A stretch of DNA of 34,356 nt from Deltaproteobacteria bacterium (GTDB taxonomy: Bacteria > UBA10199 > SPLOWO2-01-44-7), in contig JACRBV010000061.1 in the NCBI GenBank assembly GCA_016213065.1, positions 1-34,356 on the forward strand, given 5' to 3'. The translations under genes were made by a program, and so were the position numbers. Under the pieces are notes generated by a model. It was not told where the DNA came from. It made no database searches and saw only the letters and a program-made list of their open reading frames with translations. Position 1 is the first letter of the stretch. Each line of letters starts with the position of its first letter. Of this stretch, positions 1 to 8,534 are shown one piece after another.

Positions 1-21
1 AAATAAACTAACGCGTGCATA

Positions 22-807
22 TTATTTTCCCTTTCTTTCTCCGAATATCGCGGAGCCGATGCGTACCATGGTGGATCCTTCCTCGATAGCAATTTTAAAA
101 TCGTGGCTCATTCCCATGGAGAGCTCTGTCAATTTGATTTTATAAAGATAACGCTGATTCATCTCTTTGAGAAGGTTAAAAAGTTCACGGAAATACGGAC
201 GCGATTTTTCCGGATCGTCATCGAAAGGGGGAATCGTCATCAAACCGCAGAGATCAATATTTGAAAGATCATTGAGTTTGGGGATGAGCTCAAAAGCGGC
301 GGAAGGGGTGAGTCCTGTTTTGGTTGTCTCTTTCGATAATTTAATTTCCAGAAGACATTTCAGAGGTTGCAAAAGTGTGGTGGAAAATGCGGGTGACAGC
401 CGTGCGGGGTGCGAGGGCCCCCTTTTCGGGGAGACGCACGCCGTGCGGCTGGCAGGACCCGCATTTTCCACCACCTCCTGTAGAGATTTTTTGTTGATGG
501 CCAAAGCCAGTTCCAAAGAATCGAGGGAATGAAGCCACGCGATTTTGCCGATCACTTTGTTGACCTTGTTTTTTTGAAGATGACCAAGAAAATGCCAATA
601 GATTTTCGACGATAAGCCTTGAGTCTTTTCCATCAATTCCTGCACATAATTTTCGCCAAAATCTCTTTGCCCCGCCTCAAAAGCCTCATGGATTTTGTCC
701 TGAGACTGTCCCTTGCTGACCGCAATAAGACGAACGTTGTTTGTATCCCTTCCGGTTCGAAGGACCGTTTGCCGCACTGCTTCCTTAACATTGTGTAATT
801 CCATCAT
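22..807 (-). CDS. yggS: YggS/PROSC-family PLP-binding protein carrying an in-frame palindromic insertion
   Basis: Family role: cytosolic pyridoxal-5'-phosphate homeostasis protein, a single-domain alanine-racemase-type TIM barrel without a proven catalytic activity. Seen: the N-terminal [10 protein letters not shown] block with the PLP lysine, [19 protein letters not shown], the GLMTIPP block and the C-terminal [23 protein letters not shown] signature. At 261 aa it is about 30-35 residues longer than usual members. The excess lies between INKKSLQE and [11 protein letters not shown], exactly where the DNA is a 98-bp palindrome at 377-474. The inserted residues, roughly VVENAG to STTLLQ, have no counterpart in the family. 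The reading frame stays open on both sides, so the gene is probably still expressed. The insertion is near residues 110-145, where E. coli YggS has a short linker, so folding could be tolerated. No adjacent operon partner is visible inside the window. Identification of the family is secure; functionality of this allele is inferred. Confidence 0.93.
   Translation of the reverse strand: MMELHNVKEAVRQTVLRTGRDTNNVRLIAVSKGQSQDKIHEAFEAGQRDFGENYVQELMEKTQGLSSKIYWHFLGHLQKNKVNKVIGKIAWLHSLDSLELALAINKKSLQEVVENAGPASRTACVSPKRGPSHPARLSPAFSTTLLQPLKCLLEIKLSKETTKTGLTPSAAFELIPKLNDLSNIDLCGLMTIPPFDDDPEKSRPYFRELFNLLKEMNQRYLYKIKLTELSMGMSHDFKIAIEEGSTMVRIGSAIFGERKGK
377..474. repeat. 98-bp palindromic element inside yggS
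   Basis: The ends are perfect inverted repeats of 18 bp: GTGGTGGAAAATGCGGGT at 377-394 and ACCCGCATTTTCCACCAC at 457-474. Inside, AGCCG and CGGCT pair again, and a GC-rich centre (GGGCCCCC, CGGGG) closes the structure. It lies wholly inside the yggS reading frame and is translated. Its size, palindromic form and in-frame position recall Rickettsia palindromic elements, but the sequence is not one I recognise. I saw no second copy of these arms in the window. Confidence 0.85.
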
Positions 808-842
808 TTTCTTTTTTCGGGTTTTATATTAGTGCCAAAGTC

Positions 843-1376
843 GTGGAGAAGAAACTGTTAAATTCAAGACTTTGGGCTCTTTGTCTTTTTTTATTTTTTG
901 CGGGCTGTGTTAGCGTCCCCCGTTCGTTTCATGCTTTGACCTATCGCAAACAAAGTATTTACCTTTCAAAAGATCGTTTTTATCGTGTGGGTCCTCTTTC
1001 TGCAGAATGGAAGCAGACTACTTCCAAAAATAAAGCCGGCATCTATTTTCGCAACAAAATCACCGGCGCCAGTATTGTCACGGAAGCTATTTGTGGCGCG
1101 GCTTTTGAAGATTTAGCCCTCAACATTTTAACGGAACAAGTTTTGTCCGAACTTCAGAATGTAAAAAAACAGAAACAGGCAAACTGGATGTTAAGTGAAA
1201 GGGACGCTCTTTATAGCATCTATTCAGCGGCGCTCGATGGTGTACCCGTTCAGTTAAACATTCTGGTGATCAAAAAAAATCAATGCCAATTTGATTTCTG
1301 GGCGGTTTCAAATCCAAAGGCGGGTCCTCAAACCTCCGCTGATTTTGAAAGTTTTGTGAAAGGTTTTAACTATTAA
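843..1376 (+). CDS. Putative lipoprotein, first gene of the mla-type operon
   Basis: A 177-aa protein starting at GTG. Residues 8-20 are a hydrophobic stretch ending in FFAGC, a lipobox with the acylated cysteine at residue 22, so the mature protein should be a lipoprotein at the inner or outer membrane. No domain is recognised. The body is mixed alpha/beta in character with a few cysteines and no repeats. The stop codon overlaps the start of the permease gene by one base (TAATG), so the two are very likely co-translated. The position at the head of an MlaE-MlaF-MlaD operon suggests an accessory part in envelope lipid transport, perhaps in the place held by MlaC or an outer-membrane partner, but it does not resemble MlaC and this is only context. 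No convincing ribosome site precedes the GTG, so the start is moderately sure. Confidence 0.75.
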   Translation: MEKKLLNSRLWALCLFLFFAGCVSVPRSFHALTYRKQSIYLSKDRFYRVGPLSAEWKQTTSKNKAGIYFRNKITGASIVTEAICGAAFEDLALNILTEQVLSELQNVKKQKQANWMLSERDALYSIYSAALDGVPVQLNILVIKKNQCQFDFWAVSNPKAGPQTSADFESFVKGFNY

Positions 1377-2128
1377 TGAATTATCTGGTCCCTTTTCTGG
1401 AATATCTTGGCGGTGTTGCGGCTCTTGCTTTTCGCACTGTCAGGAATTTGTTTCATTATCGTCTCGATTTTTCAGCCCTTATTTATCAAATTGCCTCCAT
1501 TGGAAGCAGGTCTTTTTCTTTGGTCGCCTTGGTCGCCGTTTTTACGGGGATGGTCATGGCTCTGCAATTGGCGGTGGGTCTTGGGCGCTTTGGCCTGAAA
1601 TTATATGTGGGACAGGTGATTGGTCTGGCCATTGTTCGGGAACTGGGTCCTGTCTTGACTTCCCTGATGCTGGCGTCCCGTGTCGGGTCCGGCATTACGG
1701 CGGAATTGGGTTCCATGGTGGTGACGGAACAGGTTTTGGCGATTGAAGCAATGGGAGCGGATCCCGTCACCAAACTTGTCATTCCAAGAGTCCTTGCTTG
1801 CGTGATTTCAGCGCCTCTACTCACGGTGATGGCAGACATCATCGGAGTCTATGGGGGAATGGCGGTGGCTGTGATGGAAGCGGGAATCACGAGCCGGTTT
1901 TACATGGATCAAATTTTGAAGACGGTCATTCTTGAAGATTTTTCGGAAGGGATTATGAAAACCGTTTTTTTCGGTTTTTTTATCGGTGTGATTTCCTGTT
2001 ATCAGGGTTTGACAACATCGGGAGGAACGGAAGGAGTAGGTAAGGCCACAACGCAGGCTGTTGTTTATTGCGCCGCCGTAATCTTTGTCTCCGATTTCTT
2101 TTTAACGAAACTTTTTTTGCTATTATGA
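1376..2128 (+). CDS. mlaE: MlaE-family ABC transporter permease
   Basis: A 250-aa inner-membrane permease of the MlaE/Ttg2B/YrbE family, which with an ATPase and an MCE-domain protein moves phospholipids between inner and outer membranes. Seen: several membrane segments, including FSLVALVAVFTGMVMALQ (about 46-63), the family block REL-GPVLTSLMLASRVGSGITAELGSM (about 88-114), the EAMGADP motif near 125 and a final hydrophobic segment reaching the C-terminus. Length is normal for the family. The start overlaps the lipoprotein stop by one base and the stop overlaps the next ATG in an ATGA. The tight overlaps show a single polycistronic unit 843-3671. Whether the direction of lipid flow is inward or outward cannot be told from sequence. 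Confidence 0.95.
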   Translation: MNYLVPFLEYLGGVAALAFRTVRNLFHYRLDFSALIYQIASIGSRSFSLVALVAVFTGMVMALQLAVGLGRFGLKLYVGQVIGLAIVRELGPVLTSLMLASRVGSGITAELGSMVVTEQVLAIEAMGADPVTKLVIPRVLACVISAPLLTVMADIIGVYGGMAVAVMEAGITSRFYMDQILKTVILEDFSEGIMKTVFFGFFIGVISCYQGLTTSGGTEGVGKATTQAVVYCAAVIFVSDFFLTKLFLLL

Positions 2129-2907
2129 AAAATGCAAATCCGATTATTCGATTTAAAAATATCTCGATCTCCTTTGGCAATTTAAATGTGCTCAACGGGA
2201 TGGATTTAACCATTTATGAAGGAGAAACAATCACCATCATTGGAGGTTCGGGCAGTGGAAAAAGTGTTGCCTTAAAATTGTTGTTGGGGGTTCTGAAACC
2301 CGACAGCGGTTTTGTTTATTTTCAGGGACGTGATGTTACAACCATGGATGAAAAAGAATTGATTCAGATGCGCAAACAATTTGGAATGCTTTTTCAGGGT
2401 GGTGCTCTGTTTGATTCTTTGTCGGTAAAAGAAAACATCGCCTATCCGCTTCGGGAACATTTTGATTATACTGAGAATGAGTTGGACCGGATTGTTACAA
2501 AAAAGCTGAGTTTGATTGGGTTGCCGGGTGTTGAACAAAGAATGCCTGCGGATTTGAGCGGTGGCATGAAAAAAAGAGTGGGATTGGCAAGGGCCATCGC
2601 GGCCGATCCCAAAGTGATTTTATATGATGAACCCACCACAGGTTTGGATCCGGCCAACACGCAGAGGATCAACCGGCTTATTATTCAAATGCAGGAAAAA
2701 CTCAAAGTGACATCCATTGTGGTGACACACGATATGGAATCGGCCTTTACGGTGAGTGACCGGTTGGCTCTGTTAAAAGACGGTAAAATTTGTTTTGTGG
2801 GAACGAAGGAAGAAACAAAAAAATCTACCGATCCAACGGTGCGTGGATTTATCGAAGGAAAAATGACGGAGAAAGACCATGAAGAACAAATGGCGGGGGG
2901 ATTATGA
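2125..2907 (+). CDS. mlaF: MlaF-family ABC transporter ATPase
   Basis: A 260-aa cytosolic ATPase that would power the MlaE permease. Seen: Walker A GGSGSGKS at residues 40-47, the Q-loop glutamine at about 91, the signature LSGGMKKR from 144, Walker B VILYDEP ending at 170, the D-loop GLDP and the switch histidine in VVTHD. The open frame extends 19 codons upstream, but the ATG at 2125 is chosen because it forms an ATGA overlap with the mlaE stop and because the upstream residues (RRRNLCLRF...) are the wrong-frame reading of the mlaE 3' end. The gene then overlaps mlaD by another ATGA. All motifs needed for ATP hydrolysis are present. Confidence 0.96.
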   Translation: MKNANPIIRFKNISISFGNLNVLNGMDLTIYEGETITIIGGSGSGKSVALKLLLGVLKPDSGFVYFQGRDVTTMDEKELIQMRKQFGMLFQGGALFDSLSVKENIAYPLREHFDYTENELDRIVTKKLSLIGLPGVEQRMPADLSGGMKKRVGLARAIAADPKVILYDEPTTGLDPANTQRINRLIIQMQEKLKVTSIVVTHDMESAFTVSDRLALLKDGKICFVGTKEETKKSTDPTVRGFIEGKMTEKDHEEQMAGGL

Positions 2908-3671
2908 ATCTAAAAAGAACCACTTTGATGAGTGTCGGTATTTTTGTCGCGATAGGTTTGGCTCTGACGATGGCGGCTGTTTTTTTCATCGGACAAGAAA
3001 AAAGTCTCTTTGAAAAACGCTATACCCTGCATGCCATCTTTAAAGATGTCAGCGGTTTAAGAATGGGTGCGGTGGTGCAACTGGCCGGATTGAACGTCGG
3101 TTATGTGGATGGGGTGCGTTTTCCCTCGCCTGAAAGGGCCGCCGGTGGCCAGCTTGAAGTGATTTTGAAAATCAACAAAGCTTATGAAGATCAAATTCGT
3201 AAAGATTCAAAAGTAAGCATTCAGACACAAGGTTTGTTGGGGGATAAATATATTTTGATTTCAACAGGAACCCCGGGTGTTGCCGCTCACAAAAATGGCG
3301 ATACCCTTATTACTCAAGAGGCCACAGGCATTACAGTCTTGGCCGATGTCGGGAAAAAAACAATGGAAGAAATTCAGGAGACGATGCGAAAAATGCGCGA
3401 GGTGATGGATAAACTGCCTCTGCAAGATGTGGATCAAAAACGTTTCCGGGAAATTATGACTAATATCGACGCCACTACAGGTGATATCCGCGTCATCGCG
3501 GACAAGGTTAAACAGGGAGAGGGAACTCTGGGTGCTTTCCTCATGGACCCTTCTCTGTACAACGATATGCGGTCCCTTTTGGGACATGCGAATCGGAGCA
3601 AATTATTAAAAGGGTTGATACGTGCCACGATTTCCGGACAGGACAAGGGCACCGAAAAATCGGTAAAGTAA
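2904..3671 (+). CDS. mlaD: MCE-domain lipid-binding protein, MlaD family
   Basis: A 255-aa inner-membrane-anchored periplasmic protein with one MCE domain, the substrate-binding part of the MlaFED complex. Seen: an N-terminal membrane anchor at about 9-29 (GIFVAIGLALTMAAVFFIG), then the MCE domain at about 40-118, with DVSGLRMGAVVQLAGLNVGYVDGV and the downstream GLLGDKYILIS block typical of the family. The segment after about 145 is rich in charged residues and probably helical (KKTMEEIQETMRKMREVMDKL), ending with a GxGxLGAFLxDPSLYNDM motif common in MlaD-like proteins with longer C-termini. It overlaps mlaF by four bases and is the last gene of the operon. No strong terminator follows; the next 290 bases hold small hairpins and a long palindrome. 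Confidence 0.94.
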   Translation: MNLKRTTLMSVGIFVAIGLALTMAAVFFIGQEKSLFEKRYTLHAIFKDVSGLRMGAVVQLAGLNVGYVDGVRFPSPERAAGGQLEVILKINKAYEDQIRKDSKVSIQTQGLLGDKYILISTGTPGVAAHKNGDTLITQEATGITVLADVGKKTMEEIQETMRKMREVMDKLPLQDVDQKRFREIMTNIDATTGDIRVIADKVKQGEGTLGAFLMDPSLYNDMRSLLGHANRSKLLKGLIRATISGQDKGTEKSVK

Positions 3672-3754
3672 AAAACTCAATTTAGTCTTTGAAAGGTCTA
3701 AAGTTGATGTGTTAACATCGCATTGTGCGGTCGTCCTTAAACTTTTACTTAAAA

Positions 3755-3921
3755 GCGCGTAACAAAATGAGCGATCTGCTTCGTTGGCCCTCCTCGTCCT
3801 CACGGGGTAGCAGACTGACGCGGCGGTTTTCCTTCGTCCACTGGACGAAGTTTTCCCGCCTTGTCTGCTCCGGCCTTTCTCGTCGGGACCGCCTCGCATC
3901 TCATCTCATTTTGTTACGCGC
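3755..3921. repeat. 167-bp palindromic element upstream of prkA (family P, copy 1)
   Basis: Perfect 17-bp terminal inverted repeats, GCGCGTAACAAAATGAG at 3755-3771 and CTCATTTTGTTACGCGC at 3905-3921, enclose nested stems: GCAGAC/GTCTGC, GGCGG/CCGCC, and a central hairpin CTTCGTCC at 3832-3839 with GGACGAAG at 3843-3850. It fills most of the 292-bp gap between mlaD and prkA, ending 42 bp before the prkA start. The submotifs ATCTGCTTCGTTGGC near the left and CCTCGCATCT near the right reappear in opposite order and strand at 7232-7353, so the two are one family. The rest of the gap (3672-3754) holds two mini-hairpins, GATGT/ACATC and CGCA/TGCG near 3707-3729. Confidence 0.85.
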
Positions 3922-3963
3922 TCTAAAGCTTTCAGTTAGCTTTTTTTCCATGGGGGGGAATGT

Positions 3964-6900
3964 ATGCCAAAATTAGCCGATATTTACGCTTCTTGGCCCG
4001 ACGCCAAATCGTACCAAGAGCTTGCATGGGAAGGGTCTTTTAACGACTACCTTGAAATTGTTGAGAAAAACCCGAAAATCGCGCGCAGTGCCTTTCAGCG
4101 GATGTACGACATGATCATGACCTACGGGTTTGAAGAGTACACCGAGTACAAAAAGAAAATCGTTCATTACAAATTTTTTGAAGATCCCGTTGATAAGGGA
4201 AAAGATGCTCTTTTTGGGATTGACCTTCCTCTGATGAAACTCGTGAATGTCTTGCAGGCCGCCGCACGGCGTTATGGTCCGGAAAAACGCATTATTTTGC
4301 TTCATGGACCCGTGGGAGGTGCCAAATCAACCATCGTTCGTCTTTTGAAAAAGGGGATTGAGGCCTATTCGCGCGTTCCAGACGGAGCCCTCTATTCATT
4401 TTCATGGATGAAAAAAGGTTTGAACGACACCCGCAATATTTTCGGTTCTCAGGATGTTATTCGTTGTCCCATGCACGAAGAGCCTCTCAATATTATTCCC
4501 AAAGAGTTGCGTCCTCAAATGTTGTCAGCGATCAACGCCAAACTTCCCGAAGAAGAAAAAATTGTTATCAGCAATGAATTGTGCCCCGCTTGCCGTTTCA
4601 TTTATCGTGAATTGCTCAGTTTGTACAAAGGAGATTGGAAAAAAGTTTTGGAACATGTGCAGGTGAGACGAGTTGTGCTTTCCGAAAAAGATCGTATCGG
4701 GATCGGCACCTTCCAACCGAAGGACGAAAAAAATCAGGACTCCACAGAACTGACCGGTGATATCAATTATCGAAAAATCGCCGAATACGGTTCCGACTCT
4801 GATCCGCGTGCGTTTAATTTCGATGGGGAATTCAATATCGCCAATCGCGGAGTCATCGAATTCATTGAAGTGCTCAAACTGGATGTCGCCTTTTTGTATG
4901 ATCTGCTGGGCGCTTCTCAGGAACATGTGGTGAAACCGAAAAAATTCGCCCACACCTATATTGATGAAGTGATCATCGGGCATAGTGTTGCCGCCGACAC
5001 TCCCGTTCCCTATCTGGAAAGAGGGAAATTTCATTTTGAGCCGATCCAAAATATGGTTGATAAAAATTCCGCAGACATAAAAGTTCTGGCTGTGGATATA
5101 AAAACACACAAGCCTTGCTGGACTGATATCAAATCCGTTTTTCGCCACAAGTTTACGGGAGAAATGATGCGTTCCGTCCAAAAATGGGGTGTGATTGACA
5201 CGACCCCAAATCATTCCATTTATGATGCGGATTATAAGACTTTTTATCCCATTGAGATGCGTGAAATGCTGGCTCTGCGCGACGCAGAACTTCCCTTCGT
5301 TCAGGAAAAAATAACTCTTGAAGTGCCCGGTACGGAAGAGCGTAACGGATATCTTTACATGTCCAAACTTCACAAAAATGATTCTTCCTCGCAGGAAATC
5401 GGGTTTAAAAAAGATTACAATATCATCGAAAAAGAAGATTTGTTTTCACTGCTCAAGGTGTTTGCGTGGTATATCACCGAGGGACATACCCGAAATAGCC
5501 GGCGCGTCGACCGCGATTTGAGCTATACCAATGGCATTGTTTTGAGCCAGAAAGACCCGAAAATTCTGGAAGATTTGTCCCTAGCTTTTTCCCGAATCTA
5601 TACCGGCTCAGTCAAATTTCAGGAAATGGATGTTGAAAAACACGGAGCGCACCGTCTCAATGTTTCTTCAACTTTGGCTTACCAGCTGTTTTCGCATTAT
5701 TGTGGGGAACATTCAGAAAACAAAAAAATTCCGGAATTTATTGTTGCCCTGCCTGAAGAGTTTCGCGAATTTTTTTTGAAGGAACTGATTTGCGGTGATG
5801 GGAGCCGCTATATGCACGAGAATATCGCCGCGGTGGCCACGGAAGATTACAAGGACAATGCTTTTTCCTATACAACAACCTCCAAAATTCTGGCCACGCA
5901 AATCGGTTTTCTCATGTCCACTTTGGGAAAGGATTTCAGCGTCAGATTCTGGGATAGAACCGATGAGGGTAAAAAGGAAGTTTATTACATCCGCTATGTG
6001 AATCCGGAAAGACGCCAGCATCGTTGCAAAGCGGAATTGTACAGCCGCCCTGTCATCGACGAATGGGTTTATGATATCGAGTGCGTGGAACATCACAATT
6101 TTGTTGCGGGATTGGGAAATGTGGTTTGTCACAATACCAACGAAGCGGAATATCGCAAACTCCAGAACAATGAATATATGGAAGCTTTGCGGGATCGTAC
6201 GGTCAAGATTGATATTCCCTACATCACCAAACTGCGCGAAGAGATCAAAGTTTATAAGAAAGATTATAGTGTCGATAAGGTGAAGGCAAAACATATGGCC
6301 CCTCACACGATCGAAATGGCCGCGATGTGGGCCATCCTCACCCGTTTGGAAGATCCCAAGAAAGCAAATCTTACCTCGATGCAAAAATTAAAGCTCTACG
6401 ATGGCAAAACACTTCCGGGATTTACGGAAGACAATGTGAAGGAACTTCGCAAGGAAGTTGTTCGCGAAGGACTCGATGGAATCAGTCCACGCTACATTCA
6501 GGATAAAATTTCAAACTCGCTCGTGGCGGATGTTGGCGGTAATTGTGTCAACCCTTTCATGGTGCTGAATGAATTGGAAGGGGGACTGAAACATCACCCG
6601 CATATGCGCAGTGAAGAACAACGCAAAAAATACAAGGAAATGCTCTCCCTTGTGAAAGAGGAGTACGATGACATTGTGAAAAATGAAGTTCAGCGCGCCA
6701 TTTCTGCGGACGAAGACGCCATCTCCCGCTTGTGCGGCAATTACATCGATCACGTCAAAGCTTATACCCAACGGGAAAAGGTTCGTAATCGCTACACCGG
6801 CAAGGATGAGGAACCGGATGAACGTTTAATGCGGTCGATCGAGGAAAAAATTGATATTCCGGAATCCCGCAAAGATGATTTCCGGCGCGAAATTATGAAC

Positions 6901-7188
6901 TACATTGGCGCGCTCTCTCTGGAAGGAAAGCGTTTCGATTACCGCACCAATGAACGTCTCCATAAAGCGCTGGAGTTGAAATTGTTTGAAGATCAAAAAG
7001 ACACGATCAAATTGACAAGCCTTGTTTCGAACGTCGTCGATAAAGATACTCAGGAAAAAATCGATGTCGTGAAATCGCGACTTATCAAGAATTATGGATA
7101 TTGTGAAACCTGCGCAACAGATGTTTTGCATTATGTTGCCTCCATTTTTGCAAGGGGGGACATCAAAGAGCGCAAAAATTTAGGCTAA
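3964..7188 (+). CDS. prkA: PrkA family serine protein kinase, interrupted by an intein
   Basis: A 1074-residue precursor. After removal of the intein (residues 341-724) the host protein is 690 aa, close to usual PrkA length. PrkA proteins are AAA-type ATPases with a C-terminal kinase-like region, linked to stress and stationary phase in E. coli (YeaG) and to sporulation in Bacillus. Seen: N-terminal PrkA AAA domain with Walker [10 protein letters not shown] at 115-123, a cysteine-bearing region (CPMHEEP, CPACRF) near 162-210, Walker B-like IDEVIIGH ending at 340, then after the intein [20 protein letters not shown], the conserved continuation, and a complete C-terminal domain to the stop. The start ATG is preceded by a purine run GGGGGGGAA at 3952-3960. 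The next two genes, DUF444 and spoVR, are the standard partners of prkA, forming a three-gene stress module. A family P palindrome lies on each side of this gene in opposite orientation. Confidence 0.97.
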   Translation: MPKLADIYASWPDAKSYQELAWEGSFNDYLEIVEKNPKIARSAFQRMYDMIMTYGFEEYTEYKKKIVHYKFFEDPVDKGKDALFGIDLPLMKLVNVLQAAARRYGPEKRIILLHGPVGGAKSTIVRLLKKGIEAYSRVPDGALYSFSWMKKGLNDTRNIFGSQDVIRCPMHEEPLNIIPKELRPQMLSAINAKLPEEEKIVISNELCPACRFIYRELLSLYKGDWKKVLEHVQVRRVVLSEKDRIGIGTFQPKDEKNQDSTELTGDINYRKIAEYGSDSDPRAFNFDGEFNIANRGVIEFIEVLKLDVAFLYDLLGASQEHVVKPKKFAHTYIDEVIIGHSVAADTPVPYLERGKFHFEPIQNMVDKNSADIKVLAVDIKTHKPCWTDIKSVFRHKFTGEMMRSVQKWGVIDTTPNHSIYDADYKTFYPIEMREMLALRDAELPFVQEKITLEVPGTEERNGYLYMSKLHKNDSSSQEIGFKKDYNIIEKEDLFSLLKVFAWYITEGHTRNSRRVDRDLSYTNGIVLSQKDPKILEDLSLAFSRIYTGSVKFQEMDVEKHGAHRLNVSSTLAYQLFSHYCGEHSENKKIPEFIVALPEEFREFFLKELICGDGSRYMHENIAAVATEDYKDNAFSYTTTSKILATQIGFLMSTLGKDFSVRFWDRTDEGKKEVYYIRYVNPERRQHRCKAELYSRPVIDEWVYDIECVEHHNFVAGLGNVVCHNTNEAEYRKLQNNEYMEALRDRTVKIDIPYITKLREEIKVYKKDYSVDKVKAKHMAPHTIEMAAMWAILTRLEDPKKANLTSMQKLKLYDGKTLPGFTEDNVKELRKEVVREGLDGISPRYIQDKISNSLVADVGGNCVNPFMVLNELEGGLKHHPHMRSEEQRKKYKEMLSLVKEEYDDIVKNEVQRAISADEDAISRLCGNYIDHVKAYTQREKVRNRYTGKDEEPDERLMRSIEEKIDIPESRKDDFRREIMNYIGALSLEGKRFDYRTNERLHKALELKLFEDQKDTIKLTSLVSNVVDKDTQEKIDVVKSRLIKNYGYCETCATDVLHYVASIFARGDIKERKNLG
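4984..6135 (+). mobile_element. Intein with LAGLIDADG homing endonuclease inside PrkA
   Basis: A 384-residue intein, residues 341-724 of the precursor. It starts with Ser1 in SVAADTPV (block A) directly after the host residues IIGH and ends with VVCHN (block G, penultimate His, terminal Asn) directly before Thr+1 of host TNEAEY. Block B is TPNHSIY with its histidine, block F is [15 protein letters not shown]. Between them is a two-motif endonuclease: block [10 protein letters not shown] with acidic Glu506, block E LICGDGS with acidic Asp612, and a block H-like [14 protein letters not shown] between block E and block F. All residues needed for class 1 protein splicing are present, and both endonuclease acidic residues remain, so it may be active in splicing and in homing. 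The insertion point is in the most conserved part of the AAA domain, the stretch corresponding to sensor 1 (GHTNE), as is usual for inteins. Confidence 0.95.
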
Positions 7189-7231
7189 ACCTTGGAGAGA
7201 TTAAAGATGTGTTACAAAATGAGCAATTTGG

Positions 7232-7353
7232 GGGGTTGTCCAAAAGCGGCCAGATGCGAGGCAGGCGCGAACGAGCGACCGGAGCATACCTTGATGGTAT
7301 GTGAGGATCGCGAGTAAGCGCCAACGAAGCAGATGGCCGCTTTTCAACAATCC
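7232..7353. repeat. Palindromic element between prkA and the DUF444 gene (family P, copy 2)
   Basis: Near-perfect inverted arms: GGGTTGTCCAAAAGCGGCCA on the left (from 7233) and TGGCCGCTTTTCAACAATCC on the right (to 7353), with two or three mismatches, and a central hairpin CATACC at 7285-7290 with GGTATG at 7296-7301. Inside the arms lie CAGATGCGAGGC and GCCAACGAAGCAGAT, the reverse complements of motifs in the element at 3755-3921. Upstream at 7210-7223 a stray TTACAAAATGAG resembles the outer arm of copy 1, possibly a scar of an earlier insertion. The element ends 4 bp before the DUF444 start. Confidence 0.8.
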
Positions 7354-7357
7354 CATT

Positions 7358-8461
7358 ATGGTTCTCAAAATAGAACAGGATCTTTCCCGCTTTCGTAATA
7401 TCCTTCGGGGGCAAATCAAGAAGGAACTGCGCAAGTTTATTTCACATGGTGAGATGATTGGAAAAAAGGGAAAAGACCTTGTCAGTATTCCTCTGCCGCA
7501 AATTGAAATTCCAAAATTTGTTTACGGTCCCAAACAGCAGGGTGGTGTGGGTCAGGGGGAAGGTGAGAATGGTCAACCCGTGGATGGGGAAGAGGGTGAA
7601 GGAGTTTCCAAAGCCGGAAATCTTCCCGGGGAACATCTTATGGAAGTGGAGATCAGTCTCGGGGAACTGGCTGAAATTTTGGGTGAAGAACTGGAGTTGC
7701 CCCGCATTGAACCCAAAGGGGATCGCGACATTGTCACAGAACACACGAAATATTCCGGAATTTCTCCGAGCGGTCCCGAATCACTGCGTCATTTTAAAAG
7801 AACCTACAAGAAAGCGTTGAGACGTCATATTTTATCCGGAACTTATGATCCAAAAAATCCAAAAATCATTCCGATTCGCGAGGACAGAGTTTATCGTTCA
7901 TGGAAAATAGTTCCAAAACCGCAGAGTCGGGCGCTTGTTTTTTTCATATTAGATGTGTCCGGAAGTATGGGTAACGAACAAAAAGAAATTGTCCGCATCG
8001 AAACTTTCTGGATTGATACGTGGCTTCGTTCTCAATATCAAAATCTGGATGCCCGCTACATCATTCACGATGCGGTCGCCAGAGAAGTGGATCGGGAGAC
8101 TTTTTTTCATACGCGCGAGTCGGGAGGGACGATCATCTCTTCAGCTTACAAACTTTGTCTTAAAATTCTGGAAGAACAATACGTTGCAAATGAATGGAAT
8201 ATCTATCCGTTTCATTTTTCGGATGGAGACAACTGGTCAGGCAATGATACCGAAGAATGTCTCAAACTTCTTGAGGAGAAATTTTTTCCTCTCTGCAATG
8301 TTTTTTGTTACGGGCAGGTGGAAAGTGAATATGGAAGCGGGCAATTTTTGAAGGATTTGCAGGGGCGGTTTTCAGCCAATGAAAAAATGATCATCTCAAA
8401 AATCCCGAACAAGGAAGCGATTGTTCCATCCATCAAAGATTTTTTAGGAAAGGGAAAATGA
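7358..8461 (+). CDS. DUF444 family protein with a VWA-like fold (YeaH/YhbH)
   Basis: A 367-aa protein of the DUF444 family (E. coli YeaH, Bacillus YhbH), which is encoded with prkA in many genomes and is needed for its stress or sporulation role; the biochemical function is not settled. Seen: the N-terminal block [20 protein letters not shown], then [19 protein letters not shown], a Gly-rich linker ([12 protein letters not shown]), and a C-terminal von Willebrand A-like domain with the MIDAS-type DVSGSMGN and the later [10 protein letters not shown]. The open frame runs upstream to 7301, but those codons lie in the palindromic element, and family members begin close to the ATG at 7358. No ribosome site precedes that ATG, so the element has probably replaced the native leader. 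The stop codon TGA is itself part of a palindrome at 8458-8480. Confidence 0.93.
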   Translation: MVLKIEQDLSRFRNILRGQIKKELRKFISHGEMIGKKGKDLVSIPLPQIEIPKFVYGPKQQGGVGQGEGENGQPVDGEEGEGVSKAGNLPGEHLMEVEISLGELAEILGEELELPRIEPKGDRDIVTEHTKYSGISPSGPESLRHFKRTYKKALRRHILSGTYDPKNPKIIPIREDRVYRSWKIVPKPQSRALVFFILDVSGSMGNEQKEIVRIETFWIDTWLRSQYQNLDARYIIHDAVAREVDRETFFHTRESGGTIISSAYKLCLKILEEQYVANEWNIYPFHFSDGDNWSGNDTEECLKLLEEKFFPLCNVFCYGQVESEYGSGQFLKDLQGRFSANEKMIISKIPNKEAIVPSIKDFLGKGK

Positions 8462-8508
8462 CTTCGCTATGCGAAGTCATCCTGATCCGCTTCTGGCGGA
8501 GAAGGATC
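8458..8508. repeat. Two-hairpin repeat overlapping the DUF444 stop codon
   Basis: The first hairpin has perfect 10-bp arms ATGACTTCGC (8458-8467) and GCGAAGTCAT (8471-8480) around TAT. The second is GATCC (8484-8488) with GGATC (8504-8508) and an inner CTTCT/AGAAG. The form TCATCCTGA...GAAGGATCT is a type of intergenic repeat seen in many bacteria. The TGA stop of the DUF444 gene lies in the left arm. It could slow or attenuate transcription into spoVR, whose ribosome site follows closely. Confidence 0.75.
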
Positions 8509-8534
8509 TAAAATAGCACAAAGGAGTTTTTTAA

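Noticed and set aside
377-474. The yggS palindrome considered as an IS or MITE with transposase
   Set aside because: No transposase gene is in the window and there are no obvious target duplications; kept only as a palindromic element.
3725-3976. An 83-codon frame in the gap before prkA
   Set aside because: Encoded almost fully by the palindromic element; no independent support.
4525-5373. A long minus-strand open frame inside prkA
   Set aside because: It is the shadow of the strongly supported prkA-intein frame, with no family resemblance and composition typical of an antisense reading.
5713-6384. A 223-codon minus-strand frame across the intein end
   Set aside because: Antisense to the endonuclease and host sequence; no start signals or known motif.
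7301-7357. Upstream ATG for the DUF444 gene
   Set aside because: It lies in the palindromic element and the extra residues match nothing in the family.
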